Positions 1-6,929 are shown, counted from the first letter of the stretch. The stretch: DNA of 9,896 bases from a bacterium (GCA_021106915.1 JAIOTH010000040.1:1-9896); one strand, 5' to 3'. The notes: a model not told the origin generated them from the letters alone. Numbers and translations are program-made.

Positions 1-854
1 GTAGCTGGAGTATCATCATCTGTACCAGCAGTTCTAAATGTCCAATCCAAAGCCTGAGCCAAAGAATTACCATCGACATCTGTCACTCCTTTCTGTTTAA
101 TATCTACCAAATATAAAGAATTTATCTGATAATTTTCATTCATTATAAATTGCAAAATATTTCCTTCTACAATAATTTCCCCTTCTGCAGTTTTATCTTT
201 CTTATCTAAACATATTTCATCTAAACATAAATAAAATTTAAAATTTTCATCATTAACTGTTACTTCATTAAGATCATTATTAAAAGCAACCTGAATCATT
301 GAACAAGTAGAAACACTATCTCCAGTTGGAGAATGCCAAGTACTTAAAAAATTAAACGGATCATCATCATCGCCACCGCACCATAAAGAACTATTACAAA
401 CACTCTCATCATAAAAACTATTACCATCTGAACCACAAATAAAATTACAACCTGTACATTCACCAGCTATGCAATCTTCACCACCTTCTCCACCACTTGG
501 ATCAGTAGCATCTTGAATAATACCTAGAACAAAACTAGCTATGATGTAAGAGGCTAAAATAATTACTAAACCAATTACTCCTGCTTTAAGAATATTTTTA
601 GCTTTAGTTATTTTTTCTTCATTGCCTCCAGAAGTCATCCAAATAAAACCGCCATATAAAATTATAATTAAAGCAATTAAACCTAAAAATCCTAAAGCAA
701 TTTGAATAATATTACCTATCATTTCCTCCAAACTAAGCTCTCCCAAACCTTCTATTTGAGGAACAAAAATCTGAGCCTTGGAAATAAGAGGCCATAAAAA
801 TCCGCCCGTTAAAGCTAAGAATAATAATTTTGTTTTTTTATTCAAACTTTTCAT
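1..854 (-). CDS. Pilin-like (TrbC/VirB2-type) secreted protein with extracellular domain, 3' end cut by the window edge
   Basis: The reading frame opens with ATG at 854 and stays open to the left edge (284 codons visible), so the C-terminus is missing. It begins with a signal peptide (basic MKSLNKKTK, a hydrophobic stretch, then LISKA-QIF as a likely signal peptidase site). Next come two hydrophobic helices at about residues 45-70 and 89-112, separated by the polar turn WMTSGGNEEKITKAK. This is the TrbC/VirB2-like pilin arrangement common in Patescibacteria. A Gly/Asp/Cys-rich linker with several cysteines follows (about 115-165), then a beta-rich segment with an SPTGDSVSTCSMIQVAF motif that looks like an Ig-like (Big_5/SbsA-type) fold. 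The first ~115 residues closely match the neighbouring upstream gene, whose TGA stop overlaps this ATG (ATGA), so translation is probably coupled. It is probably membrane-anchored and cell-surface exposed. Its role in pili, adhesion or DNA uptake is inference. Confidence 0.8.
   Translation of the reverse strand, partial: MKSLNKKTKLLFLALTGGFLWPLISKAQIFVPQIEGLGELSLEEMIGNIIQIALGFLGLIALIIILYGGFIWMTSGGNEEKITKAKNILKAGVIGLVIILASYIIASFVLGIIQDATDPSGGEGGEDCIAGECTGCNFICGSDGNSFYDESVCNSSLWCGGDDDDPFNFLSTWHSPTGDSVSTCSMIQVAFNNDLNEVTVNDENFKFYLCLDEICLDKKDKTAEGEIIVEGNILQFIMNENYQINSLYLVDIKQKGVTDVDGNSLAQALDWTFRTAGTDDDTPA
499..787. repeat. Paralogous direct repeat, copy 1 (pilin core)
   Basis: This stretch codes for the signal-peptide end and pilin core of the partial gene. 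It aligns without gaps to 2205-2493, with many identical blocks and mostly third-position differences. It marks a tandem gene duplication in which the surface domains have since diverged. Confidence 0.8.
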
Positions 855-2611
855 AATTGATTCGGCTCATCATCGCTACTCCTACCAGGTCCTAAAGCAG
901 AATTATAACAATTACCATAAGAATCTTTAATTTCAGAGGTAAGTCGTGGTCGATAAATTGAATTTTTCTTTAAATAAGGAGAAAATACTCTAATATTTGC
1001 CTTTTTATTTTCTTCACTAACAAAAGTAGAATAATTAGGAAAACAAGCATCCAATATAAATTCTTTATCACCATCTGAATGTTCAGCACAACCCTCCGCT
1101 TCATTAAATTTATAAATATAAAAATTATCTGTCTTTATAGAGGAAGATGATAAAACTTTATCAAATAAAGCTGAACTTTGACTGTCAATTCGAATAGTAG
1201 CCTGATCATTACTAGGAAAAATAGAAATCACTTTTGGAGGAGTTAAATCAATCTCATTATTAGTTTCAAAATCCCAAGCATAATCATCATTAGGAGATCC
1301 GCTTTCCAAACCATCATCATTACCATCTAAAAAATTACCAGCCGCATCATTAATACCACTAGCTAAATTTAATAAATCTCCCGCCTTAATTAAGGTCTGA
1401 ATATTAGCTTCTGCTGGCAGACAAAATACTTGCTCACCACATGAATTTCGAACATAACCTCCACAATCACCATATGGCTCAGGATCTACAAAAAACTCTA
1501 CTGTTTTATATTGGTTACTAACTTTTAATTGCCCCTCTAATGAACCAAAATTATCTGGATTTTCTATCTCCCTAAAATCCACAACAACATTTCCATTTAA
1601 ACTCAAAATATTAATTGGTTCTGAAAATGTAATCTGCATAATAGCATTACGAGCTACTACGTCATTCATAATTGGCCAAACAAAATCTATTTTTGGAGGC
1701 GTATTATCTAAAAAAGTACTCACCTCAAAATTCCAAGAGTAACCACCCTCCAAAGAACCAAACAAAGAATCTCCGTCTGTACTTTGAATGGCATCTGATA
1801 AATTAATCAAAGTATCTGTATTATAACTATCTGTTCCTAAATCATCCAGAGGATTAATCAAAATATTTTGACCATCTTCTTGCAAGACAACCAATAAACG
1901 ATCATTGGGTATTTGAATACCATCGTTAATAATTGTAACGCTATCTGCTAATTTCCCACATTTATTATTATTTCCACTAGTATAATTATTGCATAAAGTT
2001 TGCCCTAATCCACTATCGAATTCTGATCCAACTATAGTAGAAGTAGCTATTTCTATTTTAAAACTAATCATTATCATAGTATTTCGGGGAATATCATCAG
2101 CATCTCTCCGTGGATAATGACTCTCTATTACTCCTCCACCTAAAGCTCCACTTCCTAAGCCTGGCCCAAAACCTGAACCATTATCACCACCGCCTCCACC
2201 ACCTGGATCAGCAGCATCTTGGATAACACCTAAAACAAAACTAGCTATAATATAAGAAGCTAAAATAATTACTAAACCAATTATTCCAGATTTAAGAATA
2301 TCTTTGGCTTTAGTTATTTTTTCTTCATTACCCCCAGAAGTCATCCAAATAAAACCACCATATAAAATTATGATTAAAGCAATTAGACCTAAAAACCCCA
2401 AAGAGATTTGAATAATATTAACTATCATTTCTTCTAAACTAAGTTCTCCTAATCCCTCTATATGAGGAACAAAAATTTGAGCCTTAGAAATAAAAGGTAA
2501 AAATAAAAAAACTACCGACATAAAAATTAAACTGCCGACAGTTGTTTTAATATAACTAAAATTATTTTTTGTTTTTGTCGAGCTAAGCCCGATTTTTAAT
2601 TTTAACAACAT
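851..2611 (-). CDS. Pilin-like (TrbC/VirB2-type) protein with three Ig-like domains
   Basis: A 586-residue predicted surface protein. It has a long basic N-region and a hydrophobic segment at about 26-41 ending ISKA-QIF, which suggests signal peptidase cleavage near residue 44. Two membrane helices at about 63-88 and 108-129 flank the turn WMTSGGNEEKITKAK, matching the TrbC/VirB2-like pilin core seen in CPR genomes. A Gly-rich linker (132-160) leads to three Ig-like repeats of the SbsA/Big_5 kind. The second and third open with TPPKIDFVWP (304-313) and TPPKVISIFP (457-466), and the first with a related IESHYPRRDADDIPRNT (162-178). Cysteine pairs in domains 2 and 3 may form disulfides. The start at 2611 lacks a clear ribosome binding site; Met31 would remove the basic N-region, so the long form is preferred. 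The family is fairly sure. The function (pilus subunit, adhesin or envelope anchor) is not established. Confidence 0.82.
   Translation of the reverse strand: MLLKLKIGLSSTKTKNNFSYIKTTVGSLIFMSVVFLFLPFISKAQIFVPHIEGLGELSLEEMIVNIIQISLGFLGLIALIIILYGGFIWMTSGGNEEKITKAKDILKSGIIGLVIILASYIIASFVLGVIQDAADPGGGGGGDNGSGFGPGLGSGALGGGVIESHYPRRDADDIPRNTMIMISFKIEIATSTIVGSEFDSGLGQTLCNNYTSGNNNKCGKLADSVTIINDGIQIPNDRLLVVLQEDGQNILINPLDDLGTDSYNTDTLINLSDAIQSTDGDSLFGSLEGGYSWNFEVSTFLDNTPPKIDFVWPIMNDVVARNAIMQITFSEPINILSLNGNVVVDFREIENPDNFGSLEGQLKVSNQYKTVEFFVDPEPYGDCGGYVRNSCGEQVFCLPAEANIQTLIKAGDLLNLASGINDAAGNFLDGNDDGLESGSPNDDYAWDFETNNEIDLTPPKVISIFPSNDQATIRIDSQSSALFDKVLSSSSIKTDNFYIYKFNEAEGCAEHSDGDKEFILDACFPNYSTFVSEENKKANIRVFSPYLKKNSIYRPRLTSEIKDSYGNCYNSALGPGRSSDDEPNQL
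2205..2493. repeat. Paralogous direct repeat, copy 2 (pilin core)
   Basis: Gapless counterpart of 499-787, inside the 586-residue pilin-like gene. The similarity falls away abruptly on both sides, in the signal-peptide N-region and in the Gly-rich linker. Confidence 0.8.
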
Positions 2612-2646
2612 TATAATTTATGATAATGCCTAATTTCTAAATTTAT

Positions 2647-2710
2647 GTCATTCCGGACTCGATCCGGAATCTCATCTCGATATGAGATCCTGAGTCAAGC
2701 TCAGGATGAC
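2647..2710. repeat. Compact multi-hairpin palindromic repeat (REP-like, cloverleaf-shaped)
   Basis: Three perfect hairpins lie end to end. ATTCCGGA/TCCGGAAT (2650-2657 with 2663-2670, 5-base loop), ATCTCAT/ATGAGAT (2669-2675 with 2682-2688, 6-base loop) and ATCCTGAG/CTCAGGAT (2687-2694 with 2700-2707, 5-base loop). The outermost GTCAT (2647-2651) and ATGAC (2706-2710) can also pair, closing a cloverleaf, although this competes for a few bases with hairpins 1 and 3. The element is much richer in G+C than its surroundings. It resembles dispersed palindromic repeats of the 'GTCATTCCGGA...CTCAGGATGAC' kind seen in several bacterial lineages (from memory). No T-run follows on either strand, so a simple terminator role is unlikely. 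Confidence 0.85.
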
Positions 2711-2737
2711 GTTGCTTAGAATGATATTATTTATAAT

Positions 2738-2783
2738 AAATTGATTTTAAAATATAAAAAAATACCTAATATAAAATCAATTT
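2738..2783. repeat. 12-bp inverted repeat downstream of the yqeY-like gene
   Basis: AAATTGATTTTA (2738-2749) and TAAAATCAATTT (2772-2783) are perfect reverse complements with a 22-base AT-rich loop. The position, 19 bases past the yqeY stop on the minus strand, would suit a weak transcript end or 3' stabilising stem. The long loop and the absence of a clear U-tract make an intrinsic terminator uncertain. Confidence 0.45.
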
Positions 2784-2801
2784 CGTAAAGCGACTCATAG
2801 A

Positions 2802-3260
2802 TTACCCTTCCTGGCTCAATTCTTTTTTAACAAGTTCTGAAACAATATTTCCTTCAGCCTGACCATTCAACTTTTGCATAGCCAATTTCATAACCTGTCC
2901 AAAATTACTCATTGATTTTTCAATTTCTTCTTCTTTTATTATAACACAAATTACTTCTTTTATCTCTTCTTCTGATTTCATCTCTGGTAAATATTGCTCA
3001 ATAATTTTCAAATCTCTTTTTTCGTTTTCAACTAAATCATCTCGACCACCTTTTTTAAATTGCTCAATACTGTCTTTTACTTTTTTAGATTCTGAAAAAA
3101 ATAGTTTTAAAATTTCTTCCTCACTTAACTCTTTTTTTAATTCTATCTCCCGATTATGAATGGAACTTTTAATCATCTTTAAAACAGCCAGCTTAGCACT
3201 GTCCTTTGATTTAAAAGCTTCCTTAAAATCGACTTCAACGTCTTCCTTTAAATTCATCAT
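2802..3260 (-). CDS. GatB/YqeY domain-containing protein
   Basis: A 152-residue cytoplasmic protein matching the usual length (about 150) of the YqeY family, which shares a fold with the C-terminal tRNA-binding part of GatB. Family marks are the N-terminal helix with LAVLKMIKSSIHNREIE (24-40), the centre RDLKIIEQYLPEMKSEEEI (82-100), and the C-terminal NFGQVMKLAMQKLNGQAEGNIVSELVK (119-145), matching the typical G-x-V-M...L-x-G-x-A-x-G pattern. The protein is very rich in Lys and Glu. The family's molecular role is not well defined; a tRNA-amidotransferase-like tRNA contact has been proposed. It starts inside the end of rpsU (26-base overlap), with AGG eight bases before ATG at 3260; a second ATG at 3257 is also possible. 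The rpsU-yqeY pairing recurs in many bacteria and supports both calls. Confidence 0.93.
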   Translation of the reverse strand: MMNLKEDVEVDFKEAFKSKDSAKLAVLKMIKSSIHNREIELKKELSEEEILKLFFSESKKVKDSIEQFKKGGRDDLVENEKRDLKIIEQYLPEMKSEEEIKEVICVIIKEEEIEKSMSNFGQVMKLAMQKLNGQAEGNIVSELVKKELSQEG

Positions 3261-3471
3261 CTAATTTACCTATTTTTCTTAAATAATCTCTTTTATCCTG
3301 GGCTTTCATTTTATACAAAGCAGCCCCTTTCTTCTTATAATAATTCTTGCCCTTATTTCTGAATCTAATTTTTCTAGCTTGCAATAATTTACCACTTTGA
3401 ATAATTTTTTTTGTAAATCTTCGTATTAATTTTTCAAAGGATTCATTTCCTTTGGATTTTACTTCTACCAC
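3235..3471 (-). CDS. rpsU: 30S ribosomal protein S21
   Basis: A 78-residue, very basic protein. The N-terminal MVEVKSKGNESFEKLIRRF and the KKIIQSGKLLQARK block are the S21 signature: a short beta start, then the helix that binds 16S rRNA near the anti-Shine-Dalgarno region. The C-terminal tail is Lys/Arg-rich and, with ARKIRFRNKGKNYYKKKGAALYK, runs on to about the usual length. The start codon is GTG at 3471. An in-frame TAA lies only three codons upstream (3478-3480), so no earlier start exists, and an AGAAGG ribosome binding site sits about nine bases ahead. The last 26 bases overlap the yqeY-like gene, so the two are probably translationally coupled. Confidence 0.93.
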   Translation of the reverse strand: MVEVKSKGNESFEKLIRRFTKKIIQSGKLLQARKIRFRNKGKNYYKKKGAALYKMKAQDKRDYLRKIGKLDDEFKGRR

Positions 3472-3612
3472 TTTGTTTTACCTTCTTGACATCCGAAGCT
3501 TTCTTATTCTTCATATCCTTAACAAGGAAGGAAGCATAGGATGTTCATTATTTATTAATTCTTAATAAAATATTAGACTTATTATATGCTTTATTATTAT
3601 GCAATAAATCTA
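3472..3612 (-). promoter_or_regulatory. rpsU leader region with a consensus -10 box and AT-rich palindromes
   Basis: This 141-base gap separates hisS from rpsU. A perfect TATAAT lies at 3586-3581 (minus strand) without a good -35 box. TTTATTAA/TTAATAAA (3551-3558 with 3562-3569, 3-base loop) forms an 8-bp hairpin. Closer to rpsU, ACATCC/GGATGT (3489-3494 with 3539-3544) closes a larger imperfect stem that encloses TCCTT/AAGGA (3516-3520 with 3524-3528). The leader may therefore fold into a structured 5' UTR, but no known riboswitch or S21 leader motif is recognised. Confidence 0.35.
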
Positions 3613-4905
3613 TTAAACTTTTTTAATGCTCTTTAACCTTTTTATTAACACTTTTTCTACCTTATCTTCTGGAATAATTTCTTGACTTCCACTTTCCATA
3701 TCTCTAATTAAAATGGTCTTATCCAAAATTTCTTTTTGACCAATTATTAAAGCGAATTTAACTTTCAAATTGTTAGCTTCTTCTAATTGTTGCTTTAAAG
3801 AAGTTTTGGAAATATCCTCAGCAACATCAAATCCTAATCTTCTTAATCTCTCAAAAAGAGAAAATACTTTCTTACGAGCTCTTTCGCCTAATTGAGCCAC
3901 AAAGATATCACTGGTTCGACTGGTTATAATACCAGAATCCTCTTTCTTTTTCAAGATATTTATAATTCTTTTCATCCCTAAAGCTACTCCAATGGCTGGT
4001 GTTTCTTCTTCCTGACTACCACCCAAATTACGAACTAAATCATCATAACGTCCTCCTGCTCCTAAAGCAGACTGTCTCTTTTCATTTCCTTTAGGAAAAA
4101 TTTCAAAAACAGTTCGGTTATAATAATCTAAACCTCTAACAATTAAAGGATTTAACTGATAAGCTGTTTCTGCATCACCTAAATATTCTAAAACTTTTAC
4201 AAAATGTTTATTACAATCATCACAAAGATAATCAATTATTTGTGGAGCCTCGGAAACAATTTCTTGACATCCTTTTTCTTTACAATCTAAAACTCTCAAA
4301 GTATTTTTTAAATATCTACTTTGACAATCTGGACAAAGATTTTTTCTATTTTTCTTTAAATAATTTTTTAATTGGCCAATATATTCTTTTCGACAATCCT
4401 GACAACCAATACTATTAATATGAATATCTGTTTCAATTCCTATCTCTGAAAATAACTGCTTACATAAAAAAATTAACTGAGCATCAATTACTGGGCTACT
4501 TTCTCCAAAAATTTCTAAGCCAAATTGATGAAATTGCCGATAACGACCTGCTTGTGGCCTATCATATCTAAACATAGGTCCCAAATAAAAAAGTTTTACT
4601 GGTTTTCTACGATTTAACATTCCGTGCTCAATATAGGATCGAACTGTACCTGCTGTTCCTTCTGGTCGCAGACTAACTTTCTTTTTTCCTAAAGTCTCAA
4701 AAGAAAACATTTCTTTATCTACCATATCAGTACCACTACCCACACTTTTTACAAATAATCCACTATTTTCCAAAATTGGCAAATCTATTCTTTCAAAACC
4801 ATAAGATTTGACGATTGAAATAAATTTATTACGCACAAAATCCCAGTAAAATTGATCTTCTGGTAAAATGTCCTTAAAACCCTTAACTGATTTAAATTTT
4901 TGCAT
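3613..4905 (-). CDS. hisS: Histidyl-tRNA synthetase
   Basis: Class II aminoacyl-tRNA synthetase (EC 6.1.1.21) that charges tRNA-His, 430 residues from the chosen start. Motif 1 is around GFERIDLPILE (36-46), RPEGTAGTVRSY is at 80-91, and motif 2 is LFYLGPMFRYDRPQAGRYRQFHQ (105-127). The histidine-specific LVRGLDYYNRTVFEI block covers 254-269, GAGGRYDDLV 282-291 and motif 3 GVALGMKRII 306-315. The C-terminal anticodon-binding domain runs from about 332. An ATG at 4944 would give 13 more residues, but it overlaps lepB by 38 bases and has no ribosome binding site. ATG at 4905 lies one base after the lepB TAG, gives the expected family start MQKFKSVKGF, and follows an AAGGA. The insertion region holds CxxC pairs at 168/171, 191/194 and 228/231 plus C208 and C213, suggesting a metal site. 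It is co-transcribed with lepB. Confidence 0.96.
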   Translation of the reverse strand: MQKFKSVKGFKDILPEDQFYWDFVRNKFISIVKSYGFERIDLPILENSGLFVKSVGSGTDMVDKEMFSFETLGKKKVSLRPEGTAGTVRSYIEHGMLNRRKPVKLFYLGPMFRYDRPQAGRYRQFHQFGLEIFGESSPVIDAQLIFLCKQLFSEIGIETDIHINSIGCQDCRKEYIGQLKNYLKKNRKNLCPDCQSRYLKNTLRVLDCKEKGCQEIVSEAPQIIDYLCDDCNKHFVKVLEYLGDAETAYQLNPLIVRGLDYYNRTVFEIFPKGNEKRQSALGAGGRYDDLVRNLGGSQEEETPAIGVALGMKRIINILKKKEDSGIITSRTSDIFVAQLGERARKKVFSLFERLRRLGFDVAEDISKTSLKQQLEEANNLKVKFALIIGQKEILDKTILIRDMESGSQEIIPEDKVEKVLIKRLKSIKKV

Positions 4906-4906
4906 T

Positions 4907-5521
4907 CTATTTGTTATTTCCTTCAAATTCAAATTCATAATCATTTGAATTGAAAATATTTATTCTATTAAAAGGGAAACCCCTTATCCAAACTCTTCCA
5001 ATAATATTATTTTCTCCAATCGCTCCAAAATAACGACTATCCCTACTATTTCCCCTATTATCACCTAAAACTAAATACTCATTTGAGTCAACTATAATTT
5101 CCTCATTACGTGAATTAGTTTTTAAATCTGTCGGCAAATAATCTTCATTTAATTTTACAAATCTTTTGCTAGTATTTTTTTTAATATAGACATCACCATT
5201 TTTAAAACGAACTATTTCGTTTGGTAAAGCAATAATTCTTTTAATAAAATATTGACTTTCATTTTCAGGATTTTTAAAAACAATTATTTCCCCTCTTTGA
5301 GGTTCATTAAGTCGATAAGAAATTTCATCAACAATTAAATACTCATTATCATAAAAAGTGGGTTCCATTGAAGCTCCATCCACCATAAAAGGCTGAATCA
5401 AAAAATATCTAATTGGTAAAATTATAGCTAATGAAATAATTACAGTTTTCAATATTTCCAATATAAAACTTAATGAAGATCTGAAAAAACCGACTTGATT
5501 TTCATTTTCTAAATTTTCCAT
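4907..5521 (-). CDS. lepB: Signal peptidase I
   Basis: A 204-residue membrane protease (EC 3.4.21.89) that removes signal peptides from secreted proteins on the outer face of the membrane, presumably including the two pilin-like proteins at the left of the window. One N-terminal transmembrane helix spans about 16-40. The catalytic Ser51 sits in DGASMEPTF and the general base Lys94 in FIKRIIALP. The conserved GDNRGNSRDSRYFG box is at 153-166, followed by IIGRVWIRGFPF. The size is typical of the short S26A type. There is no clear Shine-Dalgarno site before ATG at 5521, although a good promoter lies 55-83 bases upstream. It is the first gene of the lepB-hisS unit and its stop codon is one base from the hisS start. 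Confidence 0.96.
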   Translation of the reverse strand: MENLENENQVGFFRSSLSFILEILKTVIISLAIILPIRYFLIQPFMVDGASMEPTFYDNEYLIVDEISYRLNEPQRGEIIVFKNPENESQYFIKRIIALPNEIVRFKNGDVYIKKNTSKRFVKLNEDYLPTDLKTNSRNEEIIVDSNEYLVLGDNRGNSRDSRYFGAIGENNIIGRVWIRGFPFNRINIFNSNDYEFEFEGNNK

Positions 5522-5575
5522 TTTATTTTTGTTAAAAACTAAATACTCAAGCTAAAATTAGCCATATTTAAAGAT

Positions 5576-5604
5576 AATATAGCATAAAGTGAGAGGTAAA
5601 TCAA
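5576..5604 (-). promoter_or_regulatory. Predicted sigma-70 promoter of lepB-hisS
   Basis: On the minus strand TTGATT (5604-5599) and TATATT (5581-5576) are 17 bases apart, the ideal spacing. The -10 box ends 54 bases before the lepB start. The unit divides here: upstream lies only the AT-rich gap behind the toxin gene. Confidence 0.55.
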
Positions 5605-5729
5605 ATGATGGAAACATTCACTAGCTATTAGCGATTAGCTGTCTGGATGTAAAAAAATGGGAAATAAAAAACGACCTTCAAAGAAATAATTTTTTAAACA
5701 GAAAATAAATAATTAATAATTCTTTAATA

Positions 5730-5745
5730 TTTCTAAAATACCTTT
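5730..5745. repeat. 16-bp direct repeat, left copy (bracket of the accessory cassette)
   Basis: TTTCTAAAATACCTTT is identical to 9759-9774. This copy lies just outside the toxin stop codon at 5749. The two copies enclose all four accessory genes and nothing else. Confidence 0.6.
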
Positions 5746-5748
5746 AAT

Positions 5749-6141
5749 TTAGAACAAATCCTTATATTGTTGATAATTTTCTTTTATTATTTTTTTCCAC
5801 TGAGCTGTTTCATTATTACCACCTAAATCATTTTTATGATAAACCAAAAGAACCGAGACTATATTTATATCATCTTGAAGAGCAATAATACATCTATTAC
5901 CAGATGATCTTCTAGATTGTTTTGTTCCAGCAATTCTAAATTCTGTTTTAACTATTTTGACTTTATTAGAATTTATTATAACTTCGGCAATCGAAGTATC
6001 AAACAAAGAATCAATACGTTTATATTGTTCAGTCATAGCTTGCCAAGTTATACTCCACGCTCCTTTGTATTTCTTGTTAAACCTTTTGATAAAATGATTT
6101 TCAGCAAATTGTTCAACTATTACTGAATATTTAGTAGACAT
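5749..6141 (-). CDS. RelE-like toxin of a Panacea-type toxin-antitoxin pair
   Basis: A 130-residue basic protein following a Panacea-domain antitoxin, with its ATG inside the end of that gene (11-base overlap) and an AGGA ribosome binding site within the antitoxin's last codons. The pattern suggests a RelE/HigB-like fold: N-terminal YSVIVEQFAENHFIKRFNKK, a helix, then strands with KIVKTEFRIAGTKQSRRSSGNRCIIALQ (63-89), VSVLLVYHKNDL (95-106) and the C-terminal ETAQWKKIIKENYQQYKDLF. Arg78, Arg79, Arg83, His102 and Lys103 are candidate RNA-contact or catalytic residues. RelE-type toxins usually cleave ribosome-bound mRNA; that activity is inferred, not shown. It is longer than classical RelE (about 95). 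Gene order is antitoxin first, as in many RelBE/HigA-like operons. Confidence 0.68.
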   Translation of the reverse strand: MSTKYSVIVEQFAENHFIKRFNKKYKGAWSITWQAMTEQYKRIDSLFDTSIAEVIINSNKVKIVKTEFRIAGTKQSRRSSGNRCIIALQDDINIVSVLLVYHKNDLGGNNETAQWKKIIKENYQQYKDLF

Positions 6142-6814
6142 AAGTCGGATCTTCCTGAGTTATCAACTCATAAGGAATTATCTCGTCAGGAGAACAAAGT
6201 TTATAAGGTAATTGATTATGAGTAAAATCAACAATTTCATTAGTTTTTTTATCTTTCCATTTTTTTGCTATTTTTTCAATTAACTTTACTTCTTCTTTAG
6301 ATAATTTTTCTAATTTTTGATTTTGAGAACCTCTATTTTCCGAAATTAAAAACATTTCATCTTTATGATTAATTGTTATCTTTCCTTGTTCTTCGAGTTC
6401 ATCCATTGCCTTAAAATACATATCTGGAACTGGACCATATTTAATACGACGATATTGCATTCCACTCATACTCTTTAAATTTTCATAAAACCAAGCAAAA
6501 TCTGCTAAATATAACATTTTAGCTAACTTAGTTTTTAAAATTTTTCCATCCTTAGAAGATGCTTTCCTAATATAAGCCAAAATCATTTCTTTATATTTTT
6601 CATAATCCGCCTGAAACCCACTTTCAACCTCCTCTAAAGAAATACCAAAAATATCAGATAATTTTACTACCTGAGAAAAATTAAGTTCTGTTTTTCCTTG
6701 TTCAAAGGAAATATAAGAAGAACGAGAGATGTTTAATTTTTTAGAAATTTCTTCTTGACTAAATTTTTTTTGAATTCTTAACTTTTTAATTAATTTAAAA
6801 TATTGATTAATCAT
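6131..6814 (-). CDS. Xre-family HTH + Panacea (DUF4065) domain antitoxin
   Basis: A 227-residue two-domain protein. Residues 5-61 form an Xre/Cro helix-turn-helix (IKKLRIQKKFSQEEISKKL, NISRSSYISFEQGKT, then FSQVVKLSDIFGISLEE). Residues about 72-225 form the Panacea/SocA-like domain, seen in KTKLAKMLYLADFAWFYE (94-111) and in QYRRIKYGPVPDMYFKAMDELEEQGKI (120-146), and ending in the typical 'DEIIPYELITQEDPTY' tail. Panacea domains are known as antitoxins that neutralise many unrelated toxins; the HTH here would bind the operon's own promoter. ATG at 6814 lacks a Shine-Dalgarno site but is preceded by a strong promoter with operator-like boxes. The TAA overlaps the toxin start by 11 bases, coupling their translation. 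Confidence 0.88.
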   Translation of the reverse strand: MINQYFKLIKKLRIQKKFSQEEISKKLNISRSSYISFEQGKTELNFSQVVKLSDIFGISLEEVESGFQADYEKYKEMILAYIRKASSKDGKILKTKLAKMLYLADFAWFYENLKSMSGMQYRRIKYGPVPDMYFKAMDELEEQGKITINHKDEMFLISENRGSQNQKLEKLSKEEVKLIEKIAKKWKDKKTNEIVDFTHNQLPYKLCSPDEIIPYELITQEDPTYVY

Positions 6815-6825
6815 ATTTTTATTTT

Positions 6826-6894
6826 ATGTTTATAATTTCATTATATATCTAATATGTCTAAAAGTCAAACTTTAAATGTTTATATTTTAAACAT
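6826..6894. promoter_or_regulatory. Candidate operator boxes for the Xre-Panacea antitoxin
   Basis: ATGTTTA occurs at 6826-6832 and 6876-6882, and in inverted form TAAACAT at 6888-6894. The near-match ATGTCTA is at 6854-6860, inside the -35/-10 spacer. The pair at 6876-6894 forms a perfect 7-bp inverted repeat with a 5-base spacer, just upstream of the -35 box. The longer ATGTTTATA recurs 50 bases apart (6826 and 6876). This layout suits autorepression by the antitoxin, but AT-richness raises the chance of coincidence. Confidence 0.5.
6840..6868 (-). promoter_or_regulatory. Near-consensus promoter of the toxin-antitoxin operon
   Basis: On the minus strand TTGACT (6868-6863) is followed after exactly 17 bases by a perfect TATAAT (6845-6840), 25 bases before the antitoxin ATG. 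This is the best promoter match in the window. Confidence 0.75.
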
Positions 6895-6929
6895 ATAATA
6901 TAAAAATATTTACACAAATAACACTCTCT

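Larger units (their letters stand above)
5522..5748. other. Gap between toxin and lepB
   Basis: This 227-base AT-rich gap marks the border between the accessory cassette and the housekeeping genes. It contains the lepB promoter, the left 16-bp repeat and a small imperfect palindrome around AGCTATTAGCGATTAGCT (5623-5640). No gene or intrinsic terminator is visible. Confidence 0.5.

Noticed and set aside
3443..3514. 23-codon Lys-rich frame overlapping the rpsU start (minus strand)
   Set aside because: AAGGA is too close to the ATG and the frame overlaps rpsU out of phase; Lys-rich content is expected by composition.
4906..4944. Upstream ATG at 4944 as the hisS start
   Set aside because: It overlaps lepB by 38 bases, lacks a ribosome binding site and adds residues not expected in the family; ATG at 4905 fits better.
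5657..5689. Plus-strand 10-codon frame MGNKKRPSKK
   Set aside because: Too short and without a ribosome binding site or context.
5917..6126. Plus-strand open frame opposite the toxin gene
   Set aside because: Shadow of the toxin coding sequence; composition is Phe/Ser-rich with no family likeness.
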